Assembly (NCBI RefSeq): GCF_021869535.1
Contig: NW_026262712.1
Location: forward strand, 47,784,884 to 47,848,883
Length of the DNA: 64,000 nucleotides
DNA from: Mytilus californianus
Taxonomy: Eukaryota > Mollusca > Bivalvia > Mytilida > Mytilidae
Direction: 5' to 3'
Below, piece by piece: positions 12,601 through 22,800 of the stretch. Made by a program: the position numbers and the translations under genes. The notes under the pieces are model-generated. The model made no database searches. It was not told the DNA's origin and worked only from the letters and a program-made list of their open reading frames with translations. The stretch's first letter is position 1; every line of letters begins with the position of its first letter.

Positions 12601-15600
12601 CAGGTAAAATTAACTAAATTCAAAATTACATCTTTTCTATGTTTTTGTATTATTTTAAAGTCTCGCATTCTTCTCATCATAAAAAAACATTGAAAATAGT
12701 ATACACTACTAGTGTGAAGACACACACTTTGTCATCATCTTTTATAAAGTATTAAAAGTATTAAACACTAAGTTGTGTCCTCTTCTCTTTTAGTCTTAAA
12801 TTGTCCAAACGGATACGATCATCTGCAGGAAAGTAACACATGCGTAAAGTTATATCCTAACTATCTTACATGGAATGACAGCTTCACCGCATGCAAAAAT
12901 GACGATGCAGATTTACCTGTACTAGATTCAAACATTCTATTTGATGAATTTCAAGACTACATGGATTTGCGGTCGTGTAAGTAATTGGTACTTAAAATAT
13001 CGAAAACAATTTATAGCATCAATCGACTGTTTTATTAGAGCTAACGCAAATAATGTCAGCGGGCAGATATTTCACCCAGATGTGGTTGCAATCAATTATA
13101 TAATGCGTCATCTAATTTTGATCACTTTTATTCATAATCGTTCAATGCGTTCATATTTTTTATTTATTCTTAGAGAGAATGCCTACAAGGCTTTTACTTA
13201 TCGTCTTCCTTAAAGTATCGGCAAAGATTTATTAATACAACATCCGTGACATTCAACTTGCAGACGCCACGTTTTTCAATATAGAAAGAAATATGATGCA
13301 CATTTCCATCGTAAAATATTACTTTTGACGTACAAGTGGGTACAAATGATATGTATCAATTGTTTGTTCGTCTTGCTTTTCATGGCCATAAAATTGGCTG
13401 TTTTCCTAGGCTTTATTGTCCCTTTGGTTTCTTGTCTCCTGTGATGCATAAACACTAACGATAAGAAGGCAGTAGTGTATCTGTTCGCTTGGGCTTCATT
13501 TACAATGACAACATCTCGATTGACTTCATCTAATCATTTGAACATTAAATTGACTAACCTATTTTACCATATAAGTCTGACTTTGGCATTATGTTTCAAG
13601 CTTTATCTGTATGCATACACTGAAAACCATCTTATTTTTTACAGATACTTCATTTCGCGATTAGGCCTTTCTAGTCCACTTTGCGGCGATTTAATTTCGC
13701 GATTTTCTAATTTACTTGATGTAGTTTAATAAGGAAAGATCCAAGTTTTACATATTTTCGCGATGATTTATATTCGCGTTATTTTTCTACTCGCGAAAGA
13801 CGCGAAAATAAATCGCTCGCGAAAGTTAGATGGTTTACAGTATATATTTGATTCGTTCATCAAAATGTTGATGAGTTTAAATAATCGTGATCAGAGAAAG
13901 CAATGCTCAGTGATAAACAAGCAAGCTGTGTTTGCTTTTAAACTCGAAGTGCTTTTTAGAATCAATAATAATCAGAAAAGAATAACAAAGGATGTGAGAT
14001 ACCTATTCATGACACACAATCAGTACATGCACAGTAAAATCACACAAGAAAAGAAACAGCACCTATATAGTTGTTTTTCATCTTTTGTCACAGTTAGGCC
14101 TTCACCACGGCGCCAAAAAAGCAAAACAAAAATAAAAACAAAAATTCAAAAAACAAAAATTCACCTCACTGCAAGTTTAATAAAGGCGATAATAGTGTAC
14201 CGGTGTTCAATAGTCATAAATCGATTGAGAGAAAACAAATCCGGTTCACAAACTAAAACCAAGGGAAACACATCAACCATAAGAGGAAAACAAAGGAACA
14301 ACAGGAACACTGAAGTGCAACAAAAACAAACGCCAACATACATAGAAACGAACTATTTGATAACAACTGCCATATTCCTGACTTGGTACAGGACATTTTA
14401 AGAAAAAATGGTGGTTTGAACCTGGTTTTATGGCTAGCCAAACAGCCGTAACACCACCAAATCGGACCCGGTTAAAAAAGAACATACTTGAAAGTAGTAC
14501 ATAGGTGTAAATATCAAACTATCTAGAACATAATTTAGGAATTAAGGTATCAAATGAAAAGTGATGTACTGGCGATCCTTGTACAACACATATTGACTGA
14601 TGTTTGAATAGTAGAAAAATGTATGAATAAATTAAAAAAAAAGAATGTTTATTATACCACGACGATAGCAGAAAGAAAGAGTTTTATATTGCCTAAACTA
14701 CTTAGCATATGTAACATAGAACTGAATAAAATGATTCAATTATGACAACATTTAAGACAACGATTTACTCTAAACAACTTTTTGACTATCTGCTGATGTG
14801 TGTTTGCCACTTTAATTCTGTTTTAACAAATTGTTAATTGTGAATCCTATTCTAGTTGATGACAAAACTCAGTGCAACTATATTTGAATAATAAAAAAAC
14901 CTTCCTACGTACATTATAAGAATTGAAGCACTAGTTACGGCTTCGTCAAATCAAATTCCAAAAGACACAAAACATTCAATCAAAACGATCAGCTTTCGGT
15001 ACGTAACATTATCTTTGAAAACATTTCTTAAAACTCAAGATCCCTAACCTGCTTTATTACAAATATCAGAACAATTTCAATATTTTTTTCAAATGTTCCC
15101 ATGTTGTTTGAAATGTTAGTGTTGATTTTAGCGTTATCACATCCAAATTCTAAAGGTTCAAAAACAAAGATAACCTCGCAAAATACCAGCTTAAGGTGTA
15201 AGAACGTCAGGTGAATACTGGTAGATTTAGAAAAATATATTTCTGCCGAAAACAACCTTACAACATCATTTGAATTTGTTTTAATTTTATATTAACTAAT
15301 AACAGTCTGTATGTTTCTATTGCTATCGTTCATAGATCGCCAATAATTCATCTTAAAGCAACAAAACATTTAGGGGTCAAAATTCATTAATTGTATTAAA
15401 CTTATACCTACAAAGGTCGTCAAATTGACTTAAAATATCGGAATGCTCGCTTTAGGTGATGTTACATTAAGTCCGACGAAGCGACACAGCGTGTCATTCA
15501 TGTGCGTATTGTCTTTGACTAACATACGCATAATGTTTCTATAGTGGACGAAATAGCACTTACATGTACTACAGTTCTTATGTCATTCTTATACATCATA

Positions 15601-16165
15601 GTTAGTAACGAACAGTATTGTTGAGTGATACTCTTGTCAAAAACATATCGTTAGTATTTTGTCAATTTTATTTGTTCTTTAAAAACTTTGGGATTGAAGG
15701 CAAATCTAGGTTGATTATATTTACATGTTATTATTTACTCGGGAAGATTAATAACCTACAATCTAGCATATACATATTATAATCTTATCTTTAAATGAAT
15801 ACCGCACGCTTCCCATGATGACATAATTAAGCATACTTACCGTTTGACATTAATTGTGCATATCTTCAAACATAGCCTAGTTTAATAATTTCTTTCATCT
15901 CTGATTTTCATTGGCATTATTTTTTTTTTCAGCTGGTAGAGTTGCAGTTAATGCTAAACTATCTAACAATGTACCATACTGGGAGACTGGTGGAGAAGTT
16001 AATGCTTCAAAGTTCTGCGAGTACACTCCAGATATGCTAAACACATCAGACGTATGTTTGTTTTTGGCCCATAAATCAGAATCATGGTGCAATTCGTCTA
16101 TTTACAGACTTGATGATGCTTTGTGCCAGGAATATGCATTAAGGATTTGTATGGTGAAATTATAA
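9637..16165 (+). CDS. Secreted PAN/apple + C-type lectin-like domain protein, copy A
   Basis: Four coding exons: 9637-9685, 12283-12525, 12794-12976, 15933-16165 (stop TAA). Introns have GT/AG ends and are all phase 1; the joined frame is 235 residues with no stop. Residues 1-16 are a hydrophobic signal peptide. Residues 17-97 (exon 2) resemble a PAN/apple module: C21, then C50, C54, C60, C72. Residues 98-235 (exons 3-4) look like a CTLD: C101/C114 hairpin pair, W124 and C131 of the first helix, then C187, C200, C211, C223, C231. The usual EPN/QPD and WND calcium- and sugar-binding motifs are not visible, so the ligand is unknown. Seven N-glycosylation sequons (N67, 71, 79, 125, 182, 195, 212) support secretion. 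An acceptor-like TTTACAG lies two bases before the ATG, so a 5' untranslated exon may precede. PAN and CTLD proteins often bind glycans or act in bivalve immunity and mucus; that role is inference here. Confidence 0.85.
10430..10835 (+). pseudogene. Reverse transcriptase relic 2 in intron 1, copy A
   Basis: The frame from 10434 reads the C-terminal part of the same RT family: a SYLEFDIIGHL block, YDKLDDFNFEII, SSISQLIWYSKTC and RKLLNQGDVKESL, then in another frame a PVDKYFVSTSHI block. The region upstream of the YxDD box is missing. A run of 18 cytosines (10588-10605) lies inside the frame and replaces part of it. It is followed directly by a matching 3' tail (10850-11415), so this is the 3' end of a 5'-truncated element lying in sense orientation within intron 1 of the PAN-CTLD gene. 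Confidence 0.65.
10588..10605 (+). repeat. Poly-C run of 18
   Basis: Uninterrupted cytosines inside RT relic 2; in copy B the equivalent (45898-45925) is a C/T-interrupted tract. Confidence 0.95.
10850..11415 (+). repeat. RT-element 3' tail following RT relic 2, copy A
   Basis: Continuous with the RT relic at 10430-10835. It contains a GTATTTATACATCCCGCCATT box, the TAGCTAGCTATA...CAAGTCAGGAATATGACAG box and ends near CTTGGAGTTCGGTATTTTTG. The same blocks in reverse at 5690-6180 define it as the 3' untranslated end of the RT element. Confidence 0.7.
11460..11790 (+). other. Unrecognised conserved block in intron 1, copy A
   Basis: Conserved with 46740-47085. In copy B the frame 46870-47085 is open for 71 codons and has a CPRCW motif; in copy A the same frame is interrupted. 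I do not recognise the product. It may be a decayed exon or repeat. Confidence 0.2.
13635..13850. repeat. TTCGCG-rich interspersed repeat in intron 3, copy A
   Basis: Clusters of TTCGCG/CGCGAA words (TTTCGCGATGATTTATATTC, CTCGCGAAAGACGCGAAAAT), in contrast with the CpG-poor surroundings. I recognise this as a dispersed bivalve repeat type. Copy B equivalent is 49548-49740. Confidence 0.6.
14085..14455 (-). repeat. Family-3 repeat in intron 3, copy A
   Basis: Reverse complement reads GGCTAGCCATAAAACCAGGT, a CTTAAAATGTCCTGTACCAA box, CCCTTGGTTTTAGTTTGTG and ends at a CGGTACACTATTATCGCC-like version of the family terminus. The layout parallels the RT-element 3' tail, so it is probably a tail subfamily. 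Shared with 49990-50345. Confidence 0.7.
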
Positions 16166-16729
16166 GAAAATAATTCAGTGGATTGTCCTTCTTAAATCCA
16201 ATCATATCGATAGAAATGAATACAATTCCCTGTTTACCCAAATATCATGATACTGAAGCAATTTAAAACATTGATTTAAACTCAAATTTTATTTTATATA
16301 GTAAATTTTCTAGTATCTTGCTGACACGCCATTAGAACAATGAAAGTATATATATGGGTATTTAAAACATGCATGATGTTTTCAAACAGTTGCAAATACC
16401 TGTCGTAAAAAGTCATAAAAAGATTCTAGGATTATAATTTTGTACGCCGGACGCGCTATTTTTTAATATACGATTGATCAATAGCGCTAGAATTAAAACA
16501 ATTGAAAGGCAAAAAGAGGGGTGCAATATACCACAGGGTTATACTTATAATTGCAACGAATAGCGTTCGCATATATTGATGGAATATCGAGGATACTCGA
16601 TTACATGTATATGAGTACAATGTACGATAACGAAATGTTTTAAGGAGAGTTAACACTTTCGAAAATAACATGTATATCTAACAGAGCAGCCTGCTACTAT
16701 CAAACTTTTTTTTATACCAAAGAAGGTTA

Positions 16730-16800
16730 TTTTATAAATTTTGACTTGGATGGAGAGTTGTCTCATTGGTACTCATACCACATCTTCTTATATCTATATA
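16730..16800 (+). mobile_element. 71 bp family-1b 3'-end insertion, copy A only
   Basis: Copy B reads GAAGGTTAGGGTG without interruption (about 52695); copy A has GAAGGTTA, then 71 bases ending CTTATATCTATATA, then GGGTG. The insert is just the last part of the family-1b tail (GACTTGGATGGAGAGTTGTC). A 5'-truncated insertion is the mark of target-primed reverse transcription, although precise loss from copy B is also possible. Confidence 0.75.
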
Positions 16801-16809
16801 GGGTGTTAA

Positions 16810-17000
16810 TGCATATTTTATGAGAGACAAATTTGGACTTGACAATGCCTTAACGCTTTTCGCGACCAACTGACACATATCCGACAAACCATATTTACGT
16901 TAATATTTCATATGATCTTATCAATTGCCATCAAGATAAGTATTATTATGTCCTTTGTGTTCATTACTATGAAAAAAAATTTAATAAACTTTATTTCAAA
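16810..17000 (+). other. Possible 3' untranslated end of the copy-A gene
   Basis: Sequence well conserved with 52705-52925, ending in a TTAATAAACTTTATTT stretch with an AATAAA polyadenylation signal at about 16983-16988, some 820 bases after the stop codon. In copy B the same stretch is open for about 70 codons, but in copy A that frame has a stop, so I favour untranslated sequence over an extra exon. Homology between the copies fails shortly after this point (about 17035), which fits the edge of a transcribed unit but does not prove it. Confidence 0.3.
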
Positions 17001-17034
17001 CACTTAGTTTTGTGTCTTAAGTAATCATTGAAGA

Positions 17035-17365
17035 AAAATTGGTACCGTTTATGTTATTGTTAAATATGACGAAGATCATCTGCGCTTATGTTACAGCTTC
17101 ATTTCATCTGAATTCATTCCAAGGCAGTATTATCATAACATTATCGACTTATATTGTAGAAGCAATTAGAGTATTTGATTGGGTAATGCACATAATTGTA
17201 TTTATAAATAAACAAGTGGCGGATTTACTGGGGGTCACAGTGTGCACGTGTATCCCCCACCCCCCTATACCCTCCTCCCCTACCCCAAGTCCAGGTCACC
17301 AAACAAAAATTATAACATAACTGTATTGCTACTGAATCTGCTTATCTAGATTTAAATACCATACA
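17035..17365. other. Segment not shared with copy B
   Basis: Flanks match copy B on both sides (to about 52925 and from about 53185), but this 330 bp and the 260 bp in copy B are unrelated. It includes a C-rich stretch (17256-17290). No gene recognised. Confidence 0.6.
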
Positions 17366-17499
17366 AGATTTTTTTTAAAAACTGAATGTCATATTTCTTT
17401 TCCCACTTATTTTAAAGAAAACCAACAATTTGTTTAAATAAAAACCTTGCCCCCGTCCCCGGTCCACAAAAAATGTCTTGGTATTTTCTAATATATAAT

Positions 17500-18291
17500 A
17501 TAGTGTTATTAACTGGCTGTTTCTGTATTGGACCTGTTATAGATTCGAGGTTAGATGTATTGGACCCGAGACGCGAAGAGTCGAGGGGCAAGACAGCTGA
17601 TCGAGAATCTATAACAGGGCCAATACAGAAACATCCAGTTAATAACATTATATTATTAAATGATTTTAATTCTTCGATTAAACTAAGCAACTTACCTTGA
17701 AGTTGAAGAAGTTACAGAAATTCATATCTAATGACTAATCAGACAGAGTAATCTGAACTCGTCTTTTCGCATTCACGATGGATTTTTTGTCAACATTGTC
17801 AGATGTAATTTCTGATTGCTCGTCCAAGTACTTAATCTTATGCTATTACAATTCATTTTATCTAGCAAATATAAAGTAGCTGGGAAGAATAAATCAGACA
17901 GTTTAACTATTCTTGCTCTAGAACCGTCTGCGTTCTGATGATTGATCAACGGAAATAAAACGGTAAAAATAATCGGAAGTCGTACTCGAAAAGGCTGAGA
18001 AATAGTTCCGTTTCAAGATGTTACAAAACACTGAACATCATTTAAACTTTTTTAAGATGTTAAGTTCAAAAATATGAATACAAATGTATTTTATGCATAA
18101 CGATACGTCCAAAGTTAACTATTAAGTAAGCTTAGGCGTAAAAAAAAGCTTTTCCCGTATTGGCCCCCGTATTGGCCCTGTCCGAAAACCAAAATTAACT
18201 CCGCATTTATATCGACAGGACAACGTCACCAGTATTGCACAGGCTGATTTAACCGTATTAGGGCTGATTTTCTCATATCATTTATTAATTA
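17500..18291. mobile_element. About 790 bp insertion with a hairpin end, copy A only
   Basis: Copy B joins TTTTCTAATATATAAT directly to a TAATAAAATGCTGTTG-like sequence (about 53305-53330); copy A has about 790 bp between. The left end is a strong inverted repeat (17505-17546 against 17605-17646). The right part repeats CCCGTATTGGCCC-type words (18150-18180) that echo the hairpin arm. Probably a non-autonomous DNA element; no transposase seen. Confidence 0.65.
17505..17646. repeat. Inverted repeat, 42 bp arms
   Basis: Arms GTTATTAACTGGCTGTTTCT... (17505-17546) and its complement (17605-17646) match at 40 of 42 positions with a 58-base spacer; weaker pairing continues outward over an AT-rich stretch. 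It produces mirrored open frames on both strands, which are therefore not genes. Confidence 0.9.
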
Positions 18292-18704
18292 TTAATAAAA
18301 TGCTGTTGTATTTTTATAAGACCTTCTTTATAACATAATCTGGGACTAATATATTTATCTAATAGCCCAAGCATATGTATATTTGTCTTTTTTCAATTAC
18401 CATGTACATGCAAGAGGCTATGAATGGGTCACCATTTATAAGGATATGAATGGGGTTTACAGATATGAGAATTATGAGCAAAAAAGTTAGATTAGGAGTG
18501 GGACCAAACAATAGCAATAACAGAATAAAGAGGTGATGAAATATAAATAAAAGCTTGATTGATTATTGTTTTTTAATGTCTAGTGGCAAATATTTTATGC
18601 ATTATTTGGACGAATTTAATAGAGATCAATTGGCAGAAGAATAGAGAATAAAGTGAAATGGTAAAACATTAAAAGATATTGAAATATAGAAACGATGATC
18701 TGAA

Positions 18705-18775
18705 CCCCCTAATTCTTAAAAGTGTTGCCAAATACAGCTAAGGTAATCTATTCCTGAGGAGGTATAACAAAATCA
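18705..18775 (-). repeat. Family-2 repeat fragment, copy A
   Basis: Block GCCAAATACAGCTAAGGTAA followed by TATTCCTGAGG; reverse complement matches the GCCGTATTTGGCACAAC part of the family at 34125-34330. Copy B equivalent near 53745-53800. Confidence 0.55.
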
Positions 18776-18839
18776 TGTTAACTAACTGCAATAAAAAAAA
18801 CTCTTTTAATATTCAAAGTTATATTGTTTGTATCATGCA

Positions 18840-18918
18840 TTTTTGTTTTTTTTGGGGTTTTTTTTGGGGGTTTTTTTGTTTGTTTTTTTTTGTTTGTTTT
18901 TTTTTGTTTTTGTTTTGC
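18840..18918. repeat. T/G low-complexity tract, copy A
   Basis: Runs of T broken by GGGG and TTTG units; in copy B (53878-53911) it is a shorter T/C tract. Confidence 0.9.
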
Positions 18919-19009
18919 CAACTTCATGAGTAAAGCCATTTTCAGTTGATTTTGACAGTACGTTTTTTAAATGTTTTACTGTAACACCTGTGTCTTAGGT
19001 AAGGTTCAT

Positions 19010-19405
19010 GGTTGATTATGCACAAAACATACCATACGGTGACTTATAATTGCTGACTACTACTTCATTTTAACTCAGTTGGATAGCTGTCTCATTGGAA
19101 ATCAGACCACATCTCCTCAATTTAATATTGATCCTATTAAATGTAAAAGCTGCATGTTTCAAATCTGATTTCTTGGAAATCATTGATTGCTATCATATTT
19201 ATTTTTCGTTGATTATTTTAGAATAAATCAGGACTTTGGTATTCAATTTTGACTTGTTTAACAGCTTGTCGGTAGGCTTTTCGATTCATTGCCAACTATA
19301 CGCTATAGGTTTTGACCTATAGTGATCTATAGAACCCCATCCACGTTACTGTTGGATAGAAAACTGTTATTTTATTGGGAATCATAACACATCTCCTTAT
19401 TTTTT
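19010..19405 (+). repeat. Two diverged family-1 repeats, copy A
   Basis: First at about 19010-19125 (ACCATACGGTGACTTATAAT, AGCTGTCTCATTGGAAATCA), second at about 19290-19405 (TTTTGACCTATAGTGATC, AATCATAACACATCTCCTT). Copy B equivalents are 54000-54115 and 54285-54400. Confidence 0.65.
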
Positions 19406-20039
19406 TATGGGATTACATATTGTATTGTATGGATAAACAAAATCATACTATCTGTCTTTCTTCTTTGCAAGCACTGTCTTAAATTGTATTGTAGACGTGA
19501 AATGCTATTGTTATGTTGCTTAAAGTCGAACAAAGCTAAATAGAACTTGCTATTAACCTGTATATGTATCCTTGTTTTTGTTTTGCTCTAAAATTGTCTA
19601 ACGCATATTGAAAATTGATAATAAATTACAAATACCGATCTGATTTTGTTTGAAGCAACTTTCTGTCCAATCGATTATCTCTATATTTGGTTATACAGGT
19701 AGATAGAATAAATGACCAAAATATTAAAAGAGAAAGACTTGATGTGCGAGAGAGTCAATAAAAATTATATCAATAAACAGACAAAACACTACCAAAATAA
19801 AAACGATGGAAATACAAACAACAGTCCACAAAATTACAGACAAAACTTAGGGTTGCGCATCACTAAAACCACCAAAAACTGAAAGTAAACTCAGGTGGTC
19901 AACTAGTGACTCGTACAATGTTACTGATAATATGGAACAATATTGGTGATGTCCAAAACTAATTTCCTCATTTTTTACATTTCACGTTTGACACAAACCC
20001 AACTTAATATTCAATATGAAATTTAAACAATACATGCTC

Positions 20040-20150
20040 CGTGTTGAAGGCCGTACGTTGACCTATAATTTTTTACTTTTTATACATTGTGACTTTGATG
20101 GAGAGTTGTCTCATTGGCACTCATACCACATCTTCTTATTTATATTATAT
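20040..20150 (+). repeat. Family-1b repeat 3' end, copy A
   Basis: GTGTTGAAGGCCGTACGTTG, GGAGAGTTGTCTCATTGGCA, CATCTTCTTATTTATATT. Copy B equivalent is 55500-55612. Confidence 0.8.
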
Positions 20151-20899
20151 ATCTAACAACAAAACAGAAAAAAAGTTATTTTATCATATGTGATAATAAG
20201 CGAAGAAACTGCATAAAGTGCTAAATTGAATCTATGGTTTACTGTCAATAAATTCCTTAGATGTTGTGTCAATGTCTCATTTACTAGCGAAATGTTTTCG
20301 AGGTCTGGTATCTTTGGATATCATTATATTCTTAACTAATGTGTCTAATACATCTTTTAAAATAATAAGAAATTACAAACATATACCTCGTGGATAATAG
20401 TTCCATGAAAACTAATCAGAAGTAACCCTTACAGAGGCGTTTTAAAATATGTTTCTGCGTGACAAACCAATAGTACATTGTTTCCAGTTGAAAGTGAAAG
20501 TAAACCACGATTAGGTCTTACAGGGTAAACAGCTTATTATTATTTGTGTATGATACTGTGGATTCGTTAAGATTCGAGGCATACCAATTTCTGTTGAATT
20601 CAGGGGTAAAGGTGAACAACGAATTTAAGTATTAAACAATTACAAATTTTCTATAGAATTGTTTTCAGACTTTGATAAAACCACAAAATCAAATATCCAT
20701 GAAAATACATTTTTTCCTTAATCAACAGCAATTGATACCAACTAAATTAAATGAATACACAATATATGAATATGAGTTTTAATTAAGGTTCATTTTACCT
20801 TTTATTGCGACCATGGAATACCAAAGTCAATATCTGTGTCAAGTGACCAAGAGATGCCATTTTCAATATGTTATGTTAAACGTAAGCCCTTTTTAACTA

Positions 20900-21310
20900 A
20901 AGTTTGTTCTTATGTCCAGTAAGTGGGAGGGTTTGAAGCCAACAAACATGCTTTACTCGCCATATTCTGTATGTGCCTGTTCCAAATCAAGAGCCTGCTA
21001 TTCATTGGTTGCCCTTTGTTGCTGTATATCATAGAAATAGGAAGATGTTGTATGAGTGCCAATGAGGCAACTCTTCATCCAAGACACAATGTTTTTCGTT
21101 TATTGCTTTTATATAAATCAGCTGTTACTTTTCTCGTCTGAATTGTTTTACTTTCATCATTTCGTCTATTATAGCTTGCTATCGGGTATGGGTTTTGCTC
21201 ATTGTTGAAGGCTGTGCGATGGCATATAGTTAATGGTTAATGTTTATGTAATTTGGTTTGTGGTGGAGAGTTATCTCATTGACAATCATACCACATCTTC
21301 GTATTTTTAT
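20900..21310 (+). repeat. Full-length family-1 repeat with a nested member, copy A
   Basis: Head AGTGGGAGGGTTTGAAGCCA, middle GCCTGTTCCAAATCAAGAGC, tail TGTTGAAGGCTGTGCGATGG and ATCTCATTGACAATCATACC. A minus-oriented 3'-end fragment of the same family (about 21042-21098: GAAGATGTTGTATGAGTGCC) is nested inside. Confidence 0.75.
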
Positions 21311-21534
21311 ATAAGCTGTCAAATTCATGTTTACCGATTCGATCCAAATTTTCATTTTTGGTTAATGAAACGTATATTCAAATTACAAAAGGTCCAAAAT
21401 ACACAATTAACAATGCATGAACTCCTAACAATATATTAACTGACAACGCGTATTTTCGAAAATACGCCATTTAATTACCCATCAAGATGACCTCGGAAGT
21501 CTGGCGGTGATGAATCCCGATATTCGCATATCAA

Positions 21535-21895
21535 ACGAAAATATAAATACATAAAGGCAACAGTAGTATACCGCTGTTCATAAGTCATAAATCAATTAAG
21601 AGAAAACAAATCCGGGTTACAAACTAAAACCGAGGGAAACACATAAACTATAAGAGGAAAACAACGGAACAACAGAAACACTGAACTGCAACAAAAACAA
21701 ACGCCAACATACATAGAAACGTACTATTTGATAACAACTGCCATATTACTGACTTGGTACAGGACATTTTAAGAAAAAATGGTGTGTTGAACCTGGTTTT
21801 ATGGATAGCCAAACCTCCCGCTTATATGGCAATTTTAAAAAATATCGCTAAAATGACAACACTACGTGACAGGAATACAATGCAAACAAAAGCAA
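21535..21895 (-). repeat. Family-3 repeat, copy A
   Basis: Reverse complement shows GCGGGAGGTTTGGCTATCC, AAAATGTCCTGTACCAAGTC and the GAACAGCGGTATACTACTGT terminus at 21560-21580. Counterpart 57035-57395. Confidence 0.75.
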
Positions 21896-22374
21896 AATGC
21901 ATGCATAAATAATATAATACTAATAGCACATTACAACATGTAAACCGCAGAATAACAACGGACATCTCACATTAACGACAGCACAGGACACAACAAACAG
22001 TGACGTATTTTGGTGACGTATATATAATCTTGAAATACATACAATTATATGGCACGTGATCCAAAAATTCACAATTATTTTCACAAAACTAGTCCAAATA
22101 ATTATCATGATTATGACGGTCTTGAAAGGCTATTTTAAATTATTGCTGTGACGACGTAAAAATTATTTGGAGTACTTTATATATGGAAAATGGAAATTAA
22201 CTCGACTATACTGACACATAAGACATATGTGAAATGTACCGAAAATACAGAATTTAAACCATAAACGATAAGACATAACACTATATCTAACGGAATACAC
22301 AAAAGAAACGTCATAACTAAATACATCGTAGGGAGCACACTCATGTATATAAAGTCAGTATAGTGTGAACATGC

Positions 22375-22800
22375 AGGAGCATAACGTATCAATTGAGATA
22401 TGTTAACACCATACGACGGAGCTGAGGGTATGTTACTGCTGAGAAATGAGAAAATTGATAATTGGGAAGTTGAAATCATCCCGTTTGTCATAGATTTTAA
22501 TGTGAAGTCGTCCATCTGTGTCAGTATTAAGCAAAAGATCGAGGTATGAAGCAGTCCTTCTAGAATCAGTAGTATCCTTAATTTCAAATTCACTGGGATA
22601 TATGAGATGCAAATACTGACTGAGATATGACTTAATCAGTGATAGGACATCATCAATATATCTGAAAGTAAAATTAAAGAATTTCGCAATGTCCTTTTTC
22701 TTTTTGTCTTTTATAAGGTTCTGAATGAATTCTGCTTTACACGAGTACAAAAACAAATCGGCCAGAGAAGGGGTGCACAACAGTCAAGCACGGTTATCGT
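22375..22800 (-). pseudogene. Reverse transcriptase relic 3, copy A
   Basis: Minus-strand frame 22780-22433 encodes an RT palm piece with LADLFLYS, an intact FRYIDDVLSL box, SYLDLLL, GRLHIKIYDKRDDFNF. A one-base frameshift near 22440 moves the next block (SSNIPSAPSYGVNISQLIRY) to another frame. The N-terminal half of the RT is absent. This is the best preserved of the RT relics here and the one that best defines the family; I favour Penelope-like with moderate confidence. About 280 bp kept in copy B just downstream (in element orientation) is deleted here. Confidence 0.75.

Noticed and set aside
13763-14401. 212-codon open frame, the longest in the window
   Set aside because: It runs across the TTCGCG-rich repeat and a reversed family-3 repeat within intron 3; the copy-B frame is interrupted (stop at about 49921). 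Composition is lysine/asparagine-rich as expected of AT-rich DNA.
17412-17700. Overlapping open frames on both strands with similar sequence
   Set aside because: They are mirror images produced by the 42 bp inverted repeat.
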